A stretch of DNA of 64,000 nucleotides from positions 992,001 to 1,056,000 of the forward strand of contig JADFUC010000856.1 of assembly GCA_019722365.1 (NCBI GenBank), given 5' to 3'. The notes under the pieces are model-generated. The model was not told where the DNA came from. It did no database searches and saw only the letters and a list, made by a program, of their open reading frames with translations. This DNA comes from Lithospermum erythrorhizon (lineage: Eukaryota; Streptophyta; Magnoliopsida; Boraginales; Boraginaceae). Positions 12,300 through 22,757 of this stretch are shown here, in pieces (positions within the stretch are counted from its first letter, which is position 1; every line of letters starts with the position of its first letter). The translations under genes and the position numbers were made by a program.

Positions 12300-14903
12300 T
12301 ATCCACTCCGCCCCAGTCGGCCGCCCCTCGGTATAATCATTAAAATCTCGAATACCCTAGTCACCATATATCTGTGATCTAATTTAAAAGAATTATTCGC
12401 TTCTTCCAAAAATTTGATTTCCATTAAGATTCTCAAAAAAAAAATAGTTTTAAAAAATTTACAATCCATCGTGATACTCCAAATCCAATCAACTCCATAT
12501 ATACACAACATATCCCAAATAAAAACAAGAATGCCGGCAAGTGCTACAACCGAGAGTAAAGATCAGATCAATACAAAAACAATCACGACAAGTGCTAAAG
12601 TTCAAAAATAAAGTGCAACAATCAAAAAACGATTGACAACACATCAAAATGAGATCATGAGGATCCTCAACCCACCCGATGCTCACCTAGCCACTCGAAC
12701 AAACTCTCCAATGTACCTCCCGGGCTCAATCCAAATTACCACACCTAGCACAAATGAAATCTCGCCCAAAGTCGGGGTGGGCGAAGTTCATGTCTTAGTG
12801 AAAACTTAACACGGGGTGAACTTACCACACGAACGAGATGCATAATATTATAATGGTCAAATATGAATAAAATACGTGATATATCCAGATCACCCAATAA
12901 GGTCATAACAAGATTCCAGCATGCCTCAGTGATATCACGCAAGACATAATGGGCGGCCCCACAAGTGCACACACAATCACCCAAAATGAAATCACAGTAG
13001 ACTAATAACTAATTATAACCTAGTCATCACCTTCTATCTCCTCATATATTCCACAAGTATACTCAACCTCTAACGCGATACTCAATCCGCCTAATCGCCA
13101 GAATGGATCAATCGCTAATAAACACCGCTCTTATACCGAAGAGCAAGTGCCAAACCGCACTTATATCGTAGTATACACACCGATAATGCACAAAGAAGTG
13201 ATCATAAAGACTCATACCGCTCTTATAACAAGTATAAGGTCAACCGCACATTATACCTCAGTATAAGGCCACACCGATAACGCACACAACAAAGTTGATC
13301 AAAAGAGTCATACCCGCTCTTATACCTTAGCAGATAAGTGCCAATAAATACATATCCTCGCAAGGAAGAGAGGTCACCTAACTCATAATCATCCCAACTA
13401 TAGGGTCATATCCTAATACTCAAGTCACCTCAATGTCACGCATAACTCCAGCCAACACCTCTCAATAACCAACCACTCTACTCCCAAACAATATCCAAGA
13501 CACAGCCTAAAACATCTCACAATCATAAATCAATCACAACCGACAAGTTTTATTTAAATATAACAGCTTTTACAAGGCCACGTAAATATAACAAAGGTTT
13601 ACAAGGCCACGTAAAATCGAATATAAGTTGGGAGTTCAAGCTATTACTTACCTCCTACAAATCTTCAACGCTACGTAAATATATAATCGCATAATCATAA
13701 TACTACTACACAAATGAATCACACATATTCATACCACAATAACATGTATACCATTCTCACATAATCATATCACAATAACATGTTCACACAAATTAAAGTA
13801 AGTATCGCAAGTAGCACCCAAGCAGATAAGTACTCACCTCCGCTACTACCACAAAAACCTCACTTAAACACAATCACGTAACGCCTCTTTCCACGATCAA
13901 CGCCTAACAAAACACCCGTAAAGTATAATCAAAACCTTACTACTATACTTCACAGTTTTTGTGAAGATACACAACCAACTCCTTAGTGTGGAACGACATT
14001 TCTAAACGGTCACAACGATGGATAAAACAACTAATAATAACCCCGCTGACACAACCTACCGTTCCCTCGGCTAATTCCACCTTTAATATTTTAACATTTC
14101 ATATCAACTTATAAGTCATTTAGTCAACCCTCAAGTCCATATAATTAACAACCTATACTCCAAAAATATCAATTCCAACCCACCCCATAAATCACACTTT
14201 TCAACAACCCCTTTTTAATCAATTTTAAAATCACAATTTTAACCTTACAATAGTTACAATAAGGTCCCAATTAAACTCCCTCGCACATTTAAAAGCCTTA
14301 TAAAATATCAACAATAAAAGTCAACTAAAACCTAGAAAAGTCAACTTATCTCTAACATCCTCAAACAACCTCTAAATCATGAATTAATCACTTATATACA
14401 TCATAGCACCCATAACAAACTTAGAATCATCATAAAATTGAGTTATGCAAAAAGTCAACCAAAAGTCAACCATTAAAAATCAACTAAAACTCTATCTTCA
14501 TACCTCAAATTTGTAGTGAGCATTTAATGTAAGCCTTAATAATCAACTCGGCGATCTTAACAAGTAACAAAAATAAGTTAAATAGAAGAAAATTTTTTGT
14601 GCTTCAAGGCTATGGGGGACTCTCTGCATGTTCTCAAGAACGGAGGAGATGATTTTGTGTTTTTGTAGTTTTTGTGATGATAAGGATTTAGACTAGTTAC
14701 TTAGCCCTTAAGTCTTAGAAATCACAAGTGAGTTTGCTAGCGCCTTTAAATCAAGTTGAATCGAAGTTATCAAACGACTTAACAATCTAACTTAACCTCG
14801 AATTATCCCTACTACTACTACTAAATTATAAATGTAATTCGGCTCAAATAAATTTTATGAATTAATATTATTATCGAATTTAACCGGAATCTTGGTTATT
14901 ACA
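12300..14903 (-). repeat. LTR-like insertion (probable solo LTR) inside the MULE transposase
   Basis: The MULE frame breaks off on the minus strand after a KNEKMRVRCQNVSG stretch (about 14910) and resumes near 12290 with the following region. The 2.6 kb between is non-coding. Its minus-strand start reads TGTAATAACCAAG, a start typical of plant Ty3/gypsy LTRs. It contains a repeat ladder at 13.1-13.35 kb. The inner edge and the target duplication could not be fixed. It could also be a partial LTR or another insertion. Confidence 0.45.
13120..13355. repeat. Degenerate tandem repeats, CCGCTCTTATA family
   Basis: Three or so units of about 90-100 bases recur. Each contains ACCGCTCTTATA, a GTATAAGG or GTATACAC string, CACACCGATAA-GCAC and a GATCAAAAGA-CTCATACC link (near 13125, 13218, 13310). 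The array lies inside the LTR-like insertion and may be its enhancer-type subrepeats. Confidence 0.6.
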
Positions 14904-14909
14904 ATCCCC

Positions 14910-16090
14910 TGATACATTTTGACACCTAACTCTCATCTTCTCATTTTTCACAAACTCGAGGGCTTTTTTGTCGCTATCGTGATACTTCCTAACAAGTTGT
15001 CTAAAATCGGCAACATTTCCAAAGACCATGCTAGTGGACTAACACGGGATTTTTAAGATTTGGCTTCATCAAGATACTCTAGACGGCACCACTCACATCT
15101 CCGCTTCCGAACTGTAGCCAACCTCCTTCCCTTCGCTTCTCTTCACTCATTTCAAAACTCGTTGCAGTGCTCAAATAAACACTGTGAAGTCGCCCAATGT
15201 CATTCAGACCGCCCCCAAATCCTCAAACATTCCTCCCTCATCCGCTGCAGTACGCACCCCCAATCTATCTCATCAGAAGCCTCCCCCGCTTTCAATTCTC
15301 CATTTCTTCTTCCTCAATCGACTCATAATCTCTACTCAAAAATTGTTCCTCCCCTCATGAAAGCTTCAGCTGTCTCCAATCAAAATCCTCAAAGATACGT
15401 CAAGTCATTGCTGCCCATGAGTATCCATCCCCCGACACCCCCCCCCTTCGAACTTCTTACTTCATCCATCCCTGCACTCCCCCATGTACTTCTTACACCT
15501 CCATTCATCGACACCCTTCAACATTCTCTTCTTCAACCACAATAGAATCATCAGGGTACCACGGTAACAATGGAATTTTCTTATTAGAATTTTCTTTAAA
15601 CCCAATCAATTCGCCTCTTCGCCACGTTCCTTCCAAGTAGCTTTAGGGGCCACATACTCGATGTAATCATAAATCTCACCTAAAAAGCAAGCTCTAGCTA
15701 CCTTTTGACTGTGCGGGGCGCATAAACATCCTTATTTCTCTAACCCCTTTAGCCCATCGAATCATCTCATCCACATCTTCTTGGGTCTTCAGCTGAACTA
15801 ACCCATCATCTAAAGAAGTCATAGGCTTCTTGTAAAACAAAAAACAAATACTGTCAGCCCCATCTGCCTCAACGCATACATCAACCATATCATTGTGAGT
15901 CGACACCCCTCACAATAGTCTAAGTACCTAACCTTACTCCTCGAATTTATGACGATGAAAGCACCAAACTTCATAAACCTTCCATTCGCCTCTAATCTTT
16001 TATCGCCATGCTGCTCGTCATTCCTCCCCGCCAGAAAAATGCATGTTATCATAAGTACTAAAATCAAAGAAATTGAAACCAATTCCAAGC
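14910..16090 (-). pseudogene. MULE transposase remnant, N-terminal region
   Basis: On the minus strand two overlapping frames read GRFMKFGAFIVINSRSKV then VDVCVEADGADSICFLFYKK and LDDGLVQLKTQEDVDEMI, the PB1-like N-terminal part of many plant MULE proteins. It is split by a frameshift near 15905. Further along (about 14920-15030) a frame reads MVFGNVADFRQLVRKYHD, the start of the MULE DNA-binding region. The part between is low-complexity and broken. The plus-strand 161-codon frame at 15060-15545 is only its shadow. Confidence 0.7.
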
Positions 16091-16404
16091 ATAATTCTTC
16101 AAAAACTTACCATACGATTCAGTAATCTGTTCATGACTCCTTCTTCTCTCCAAAAGTGGCGGGGTTCTTCTTCCTCGAAAAGTCGTAATCTGCAATATCT
16201 TATCAAATCTCTTCTTCACCTTTTTCATCGCTCTTTCTCGCTATCGATTCTCGCTGTGTTCATCGATTGAGTGGTCAAGAGTTCGAAGCGTGAAAGCGGT
16301 TTCGCTGAATTGATTAAGAACCGATATATTAAGAAATGGCGGTTAATCATAGCTAGCGAAAAGGTTATAATAGTCATTTTATTGTGTATTCTTGTGTCAA
16401 AACT

Positions 16405-16542
16405 ACAAGCAGTGCGCCAGAAACTCAAAATAGCATACGAGGCCGCCCAAGAAAGTTAAGATGTTAGACGGCCCAAAAACTTAAAATAGTACAGGACCAG
16501 ATAGAAACTTAAAACAAAATTAAGGGTCTTAGCCAATAAGAC
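16405..16542. repeat. Right terminal inverted repeat of the MULE
   Basis: It ends ...GTCTTAGCCAATAAG. Its complement carries the same TTTTAAGTTTC modules as the left end (three, near 16515, 16480 and 16430). Only about 160 bases separate it from the PEX4 start codon, so the element sits in the PEX4 promoter. Confidence 0.7.
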
Positions 16543-16701
16543 TAAATAAAATAATATACAAACAACATTTTTAATCCGATCCAAACATTAATGTTAAAAA
16601 ACTCAAAATCACTAAGTGAAAAATTGAAAAGATTTTTATGTATGCTATAGTTTGTTGTTTGGGTTATAACTGGATTACTTCATCCCAATTCAGTGAACAA
16701 T

Positions 16702-19117
16702 ATGCAGGTAAATTTTGTCCTATATATTTCAGCCTTAATTATACCATTTTAAGGAACCAATTAAATGTTTAGTTAATTGTGCTGAAATTGAGTGTTTTTT
16801 GCATTTGGGACCTCTCATATGTTAATATAAAAATAAATTTTCTAGTTTTGAATTTTGATGGTTGACTTTGTTAATTTGGAAATTTAGTGTTTTTGTATAT
16901 GTTGTGTTTTTTTTGGTCATTTGGTGAAAATTATATAAAAAAGATTGCATTTTTAACATGTTTTGCTATTAATATGATCATTTTGATACGAATCAGGGTT
17001 ATGTGTGTTAATTAAGGCCGCAAAGTTTGTTAATTTTGACAATTGAAAATCAAACTGAACTACATTTGGGGATGGTGGTAGTGTTATTTTTTATTTTTTG
17101 TATTGTTTTATAGATCTGAAAGTAATTTTAGTAGGACCATTTTGCTTGCTTCATAGGATGCAAATTTCGGTTGATGCCGTATAATTAGTCTAGGATTCTC
17201 CATCAATTGGCAGAGATATTTGATCCTAAGTTGGTCTTTTGAATATGAGATGCAAATGGTATGTAATTAGTTGTAAAATGTTCGTAGACTAGAAAAAGGT
17301 TTAAACTTTAAGGGTTTCGAGGTGCCATGATGATTTTTGTTGTTTCTGGAACTATACATAATTGTCAGCAGTTTGGTTGCTGATTTATTGTTTTGATTTC
17401 CTCTTTTGGTGATATAGATGCCGACATCTTGTAATAGGTCGAGCGTTTTTTTTTTTTTTTTTTGGATATTTGGTATTGTTTGTGGTGCAACTAAAATTGA
17501 TACTGAATTGCGCTAGTGGTTTGTATTGATGTACATGGATTTAGGTCTAGATTTACTTATTTCGTCTGGAGATTATATATTATGTAAGTGTGTTAACCTT
17601 TCTTTAATTGTGGGGAAAAAGGCATCAAGGGCAAGGTTATTTAAAGAGTACAAAGAAGTGCAAAGAGAGAAATCAGCTGATCCAGATATTCAGCTTGTTT
17701 GTGACGATACCAACATATTTAAATGGACTGCCCTTATTAAAGTAAGCATATAATTTGAATGGCATTGGATTATTTTTGGTTGATTTTATTAGGTTGAAAT
17801 TGATCAGGCTTGTTGATTAGTTGTATATTCTTTGTTGTATATATCTATAGGGACCATCGGAAACTCCTTTTGAGGGTGGAGTTTTCCAACTTGCTTTTGC
17901 AGTGCCAGAGCAGTACCCTTTGCAGCCTCCTCAAGTGCGGTTCCTGACCAAAATATTCCATCCAAATGTACATTTTAAGGTAATGTAATAGTCTTTTTTT
18001 TATTTGGCTAATTTTATGAAAGAACTATTAAGTTCGATAAGCGAAACATTCCTACCTTTTGGGCTTGCTGCAAAATCCTAAGCTCTCATGATTTTATCAT
18101 GAAGTTATTCCTTCAGTTGGTTTTTGACAACCGTGATCCTAAGCTCCTCTTTCAGACTTTAAGATTTCTAAATTCGTGATCAGAGAAATTACATAAGGGT
18201 AAATAAACTCCAAATTTTTTTTGGATAACCGTGGCAATTGATTTTGCAATTGTGTAGTGAGGTCGTGACTCGTGAGGGTAAATGAGATGTGGAGTAGAAT
18301 TGCGAAAAGGTTGTTGAAACTCAGTTTAATTACTGGGTTGAAGTTGCAGATCTGTATACATAGTCTTAATGATTATTTTGTTGATATCCCTGTAGACTGG
18401 AGAAATATGCCTTGATATTTTGAAGAATGCTTGGAGCCCAGCTTGGACTCTCCAATCTGTTTGCAGGGCAATAATAGCTTTGATGGCTCATCCAGAAGCT
18501 GACAGCCCATTAAATTGTGACTCAGGTATTGTTTGTTACAACCAGAATAATTTTTCTTCCTCGGCTTTTTGGTAATTGCAAGTGCAAGTCAACGAGTCAT
18601 ATTAGTAATTATGTTCTCCCGTCTCTATGTGACCTTGGTCATCTTTCATTGTTTATTGGTGACTTGTGACTTTTGAAATGCATAGCTTCTGTCACTGAAC
18701 TTTACTTCCTACCTAGTTTCTTTGATAGCTTGGGGACAATTGGAAAATGTTTGTTTTGGGTAGTAACAACCTTATTGATTATTAGTACTAAAACAGTCGA
18801 GGGTCAAAGATTTTATATCCTATCTCATGTATATACAGAGCATATTTCTAAAAAAGTTCTTAGTTGCCTGTTATCTGCTACAGTAATATCTTTATCGCCC
18901 CGCATTAAAATGGCAATAGTGTGTTCATTTATGTGGTGGCCTCTCACAATTAGCATCGTCTTTGATTTTCTTTTCATGTACATTCCATTGGTAACGTTTT
19001 GCTGCTGTGATTCTTTGCCCTTCCGTAGGTAATCTTCTCCGATCTGGTGACATTAGAGGGTATCAGTCAATGGCGAAGATGTATACCAGGCTAGCAGCTA
19101 TGCCAAAGAAGGGGTGA
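16702..19117 (+). CDS. PEX4: Peroxisomal ubiquitin-conjugating enzyme E2 (PEX4)
   Basis: PEX4 is the E2 that, anchored by PEX22 at the peroxisome membrane, monoubiquitinates the import receptor PEX5 so that it can be recycled. Exons: 16702-16707 (only ATGCAG), 17622-17741, 17851-17979, 18396-18525, 19029-19117 (TGA). All junctions are GT-AG and in phase. The product is 157 residues, the length I know for Arabidopsis PEX4. Visible motifs are [12 protein letters not shown] at the N-terminal helix, [11 protein letters not shown], the HPN motif (FHPNVHFK), and the active-site Cys90 in [17 protein letters not shown]. It ends [11 protein letters not shown]. No residue looks wrong. The start is set by the two-codon first exon, because family members begin MQASRARLF. 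It has no operon-like partner; its promoter abuts a MULE end. Confidence 0.95.
16708..17621 (+). other. PEX4 intron 1 with segment shared with TOM1-like intron 1
   Basis: A 914-base intron after only six coding bases. About 16850-17080 contains TTTTGAATTTTGATGGTTGA, a TTTAACATG-TTTGCTATTAATATGAT block and GTTTGTTAATTTTGACAATTG. These align in order and orientation with about 970-1145. A T18 run lies near 17446. Long first introns close to the start often raise expression in plants; that role is only inferred here. Confidence 0.5.
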
Positions 19118-19187
19118 CATCATGTTCGCCCCATTCATACGACTATCTGGAAGCTTCAGTACTACTGCATTTTCATATTTCTGTGCA

Positions 19188-19288
19188 AGATATCTATTAA
19201 TGGAAATTTGGTGTTTTCAATAAGTTTCATCCTTGTCTCTATCAAGTGCTTCAAGTGTTAGATATCTATTAATGGAAATTTGGTGTTT
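19188..19288 (+). repeat. 29-base duplication in PEX4 3' region
   Basis: The 29-base string beginning AGATATCTATTAATGGAAAT occurs at 19188-19216 and again at 19260-19288, identical and 72 bases apart. It lies 70-170 bases past the PEX4 stop, where the poly(A) site should be. Confidence 0.8.
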
Positions 19289-19299
19289 CCCTTTTTTTT

Positions 19300-20555
19300 T
19301 CTTCTTTAAATTAGCTATGAAGAGTAAGATTACATAGTATTACATTACATATAACTAATACATAAATTTATAACTAAACACAGTTAGAGTAAGTGTTGTA
19401 AATAAAGTAGAGAATATATTCCCAATAAGATTTGAACCCAAAACCTTCTTGTGTTTCACTTTTGTGTTACTGTAGCATCAATTGTAGACAATTGCCATAT
19501 TATTCATTACTAGTTGTAGGTGTCCGTCAAATGAGGACCACCGTGTTATGGTCTAACTATAATGAGTGAAAAATTTAAATACTTTCTTGTAATATCAAGT
19601 TTAAATATATAATCAAAATTAATAATACAATCAAAAATTAAGAAAATAGGTCAATAGTAATGTTGGTAATATTTTTAATCTTAATCCGATTGTTTTTTTT
19701 CATATAGCAAATTTTTTATTAACAAAATATTTGATACAGCAAGATAATACACTGAAAGTTTAAAAAAATTTAAATACATCAAAAGATGGGCCTAACTATT
19801 TGCTTTTCTTCGTTAAAAAAATTACATCGAAAGTTCCATAACCTTCATGGACAATTTTTTAAGAAAATTTAGGACATAAATAATAATTAAAAAAAATGAC
19901 GACCATTGCCTATTTTATAACTACCTATTAATTGAGTGCTGAACATCTAACAAAGTAAACAAACCCCAGATAAACTTAATTATGTTGTCTATTATCTTTC
20001 CATAGAGTTTTACCCTAGAGGTTTAGAACAAGCAACATGCTTTCCTTTGCAATGAAATTTGAATAAGATTAATTGGGTTCAAAATTTAGTTTTTTCAAAC
20101 TGATTAGTCAAAATCTTCAGTGAATTAGCACAAAGTACATCTTGTGATGCATGAAACATAGTAACAGAGGGTAAGACATAAGTCCTTCCAAATCCATTAA
20201 ATTTCTACTTAACATCATTGTACATCATGGGACAAGCAACATTATTGAACCACTAGATTTGGACCACTTTGACCACATAATTGTATCCCTCCCTCTATTC
20301 CTCCTAACATCACTCGTGCTACACAGTACACATACATCTTTAAACAAGTCAGGATCATATATTACACTTTTTTTATAATAATTTTTATTATATTTCATTA
20401 AAATCATGTAACATCTTTAAATCATGTAACATTTTTTATAACTATTATTTTTAAATTAAATTTTAAAAATAATTAAAAACGCATATCATAATTTCATGCA
20501 AATATAACAAAATATCTCATAAAATGTAAAATACGATATATTGTCATTTATCTTC
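19300..20555. other. AT-rich intergenic DNA
   Basis: No gene or intact transposon is visible between the PEX4 3' end and the armadillo-protein stop codon. The last 200 bases are very AT-rich and should hold the 3' UTR of the minus-strand neighbour. Confidence 0.5.
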
Positions 20556-21593
20556 TTAACTCAAATCCGACCGTCCATTCTCATGCAGATTCTTGAGCAA
20601 CTGGGCCGCTTTCCTCTTAGCTCTCTCACTACAATCTCCCTGCAACGCCAACACCACCGCACGCGCCACCTCCTCCGGCGGCGCCGCCGTCAATCCCTCA
20701 CCGGCGCCACCACAAACCACCCCCAAAACACTAATTGCATACTCTTTCCCCCTCCCTTCCATCCTCCCCATAACTTGCACCATCATGGGCACTGACAATG
20801 CATGAGCTCTCACTTCCGCCGCCCCTTCCGCCACCGTACACAGCAGCTCCACCGCCGCTAATGCCCTCTCCGCCACCGCAGCCTCCATATCTCCCAACCC
20901 TTCAACCACCACACTAATAGCTCCAGCCTCTACACCAATATGTCTGTTTTCTTCTACTAAACAAAGGGCTAATAATATTTTACTTGCCGACTTTGTTCCA
21001 ACTTTGTCCCTCAAACAATGCACCACGTTGCTCATTACCGCCGCCGGACATGCCACCGTGTCGCCGCCGTCGAAGGCGGCGCGTTGGGTTGGGACTAAGG
21101 AGCGCTCCAGTAAGTGAAGCGCTCTGAGGCGGTCATGATCCGACCCGGATGCGAATTGGAGCTCCACTGCATGGAACATTTCTTGTAAATTTGTGAACAT
21201 TGGCATATGTGGAACAAGTTCCGGATTGGTGTCGTTATCGTATCTCGGGTCGGGTCGGGTTTCTGGGTGCCGGGTCGGGTATGGGTTGTTAGGTAGGGGG
21301 GAGATGGGTAAGGGGAACTTCCATTGAGTGAAGCTTTGGGAAGTAGTGGAGGAGGATGAGGTGGAAGATGAGGATGACTCGGGTTTCGAGCGAGGGTGGT
21401 GATGAGGTGGTGGTGGTGGGGGTGGGGGGATGGATGGTTGTTGGGGAGAATGGGATGTAGGAAGCGGTGGCGGATTGGTGGTGGTGGGACTAAGGACAGT
21501 TTGAGTACAATGGCGGAAGAATCCACAAGTGAAGATAGTTGCACTACTACTTCTTGGAGTAGTTTTGAGCTTAGTTGGTTGGTTTGTTTTCAT
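20556..21593 (-). CDS. Armadillo-repeat protein (PUB-like ARM, no U-box), single exon
   Basis: A 345-residue intronless frame from ATG 21593. Residues about 1-30 are basic and include a short Cys-containing segment (FTCGFFRHCTQT). About 40-125 is Pro-, His- and Ser-rich and probably disordered. From about 127 to the end are helical armadillo-type repeats: LRALHLLERSL, ASKILLALCLVEENRHIGVEAGAI, AAVERALAAVELLCTVAEG, EYAISVLGVVC, KRKAAQLLKNLHE. These resemble the ARM half of plant U-box ligases, but no U-box precedes them. Such proteins bind partners rather than act as E3 enzymes themselves; the cellular role here is unknown. The coding region is GC-rich compared with its surroundings, which creates long antisense frames that are not genes. 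Confidence 0.85.
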   Translation of the reverse strand: MKTNQPTKLKTTPRSSSATIFTCGFFRHCTQTVLSPTTTNPPPLPTSHSPQQPSIPPPPPPPPHHHPRSKPESSSSSTSSSSTTSQSFTQWKFPLPISPLPNNPYPTRHPETRPDPRYDNDTNPELVPHMPMFTNLQEMFHAVELQFASGSDHDRLRALHLLERSLVPTQRAAFDGGDTVACPAAVMSNVVHCLRDKVGTKSASKILLALCLVEENRHIGVEAGAISVVVEGLGDMEAAVAERALAAVELLCTVAEGAAEVRAHALSVPMMVQVMGRMEGRGKEYAISVLGVVCGGAGEGLTAAPPEEVARAVVLALQGDCSERAKRKAAQLLKNLHENGRSDLS

Positions 21594-21998
21594 TATTCAA
21601 AATGATCTATAATTTGGGAAAACTTATCAAGGATATGAGAAAAATGTATATAAATCAAGAATCAACATCAATGGGCTAGTTTGTGTGAGAGAGGATAGGG
21701 GGTTGGTAGATGAAATGGTGTTGGACTATTGATGAGTTATGAAAATGTTCAAGAAAGTAAGAGAAGTGACAGTATGTAAGGGGTGTATGTGCATGGATGT
21801 AGGATATGAAAAAGAGTGGAGTGATAGATGGGAGAGGTGTGGGGACTTGTAGTTAAAGTTTTCAGCAATAAACCAAATTAGCATTGTAAGGTTGTCTGTA
21901 TTGTGGGTCTGCCCATAAACTGCAAACAATTTAGTAGCTTTTTCATGGACTAGACTGTTTGGAAAATTAATGTAGCAGTTGCAATGTGTTGACATGAA

Positions 21999-22080
21999 GT
22001 CAATATGCCCGAGTGGTTAAGGGGACAGACTCGAAATCTGTTGGGCTTTGCCTGCGCAGGTTCGAATCCTGCTGTTGACG
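21999..22080 (+). tRNA. tRNA-Ser(CGA)
   Basis: An 82-base gene with a seven-pair acceptor stem (GTCAATA with TGTTGAC, one T-G), discriminator G, a GGTTAAGG D-loop, anticodon stem ACAGA/TCTGT around loop CTCGAAA (anticodon CGA at 22032-22034), a long class II variable arm and GGTTCGAATCC T-arm. The long variable arm marks it as serine. No intron. It reads UCG codons. Confidence 0.95.
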
Positions 22081-22082
22081 CC

Positions 22083-22087
22083 TTTTT
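22083..22087 (+). terminator. RNA polymerase III T-run terminator of tRNA-Ser
   Basis: TTTTT starts two bases after the tRNA 3' end, the usual Pol III stop signal. Confidence 0.8.
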
Positions 22088-22757
22088 CTTTTGCTTAAAT
22101 GTCTCCATTGTAGATGTCTATAAAGAGTAACTAGCATTATCAATATCTTTCGATTCCAAATCTCGCAACAAAATATTATGCGAGCATCATCTCAACTACA
22201 TTTTTTCGTAGAAATGTTTCTATTGCGATAGATCCAGAATATAGTAGGAAATATTATACTCAAAGAGTATTAGATATAAGAGAACATCCCTATATAAGGG
22301 AGTTGCTAATGACATGTTGAAATTCAACGACGGTTTTACCCAATTTGGGAGGGGAGGAATGAAAGGATCTACTGTCATTTATTCCTGGAACTATGATAGT
22401 CATGATTCATGAAAACGACGGAAGTGCAGCTTGATTGTGGATCATCTCCCTCCCGAACATGATCATTGTTTGACAATTATAGGAGAGCAGCATGTCTAAT
22501 CCTTGTTAGAACTTAGAAATCATTCGATAATGTAGCATAACTGAACCTGAAGTATTTCTGTATTTGTACTAAAATTTGTTCCCCATGTTAGTTGCAGCTC
22601 TTCATGTTCCATTTCCACCTTTAGTACTCCTTGTGTATGTCCATCTATAAAGCTGCCTTGTAGGAACTCCTCTAGTATGTTCCTTGTTCCGTTTCCTGAT
22701 GTGATTGCTACTGCTTTTAAGGAAACAAAAGAATGTTTCAATATAATCCTTTTGCAT

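Larger units (their letters stand above)
10266..16544 (-). mobile_element. Mutator-like DNA transposon (MULE), non-autonomous, 6.3 kb
   Basis: The two ends are long imperfect inverted repeats: CTTATTGGCTGAGA from 10269, and the complement of ...CCAATAAG ending at 16542. Both inner arms carry spaced copies of TTTTAAGCTTC-like modules. The string TAAATAAA flanks both sides (10258-10265 and 16545-16552), a candidate 8-bp target duplication in the MULE size range, though A/T-only. Minus-strand coding remnants match MULE transposases: an N-terminal PB1-like region (about 15690-16085), an MVFGNVADFRQLVRK-type region ending near 14910, and the later LAKKYVNKVRR and YRAIKAAGY region (11860-12290). 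The DDE catalytic domain that should follow is missing. It therefore cannot move itself. Confidence 0.8.

Noticed and set aside
13120..13355. Spaced repeats considered as a CRISPR array
   Set aside because: Units are long, diverged and in plant transposon DNA with no cas genes.
15060..15545. 161-codon plus-strand open frame
   Set aside because: It is antisense to the MULE N-terminal region and its composition (Ser, Pro, Leu rich) is that of a shadow frame.
18673..19032. 119-codon frame inside PEX4 intron 4
   Set aside because: It lies between well-defined donor 18526 and acceptor 19028; hydrophobic run is typical of T-rich intron.
20541..21605. Several overlapping frames opposite the armadillo gene
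   Set aside because: The GC-rich coding region makes stops rare on all frames; only the 345-codon frame has repeats of a known family.
22520..22741. 73-codon minus frame downstream of the TM9 fragment
   Set aside because: No family recognised, no splice link to TM9, which has its own stop and conserved C-terminus.
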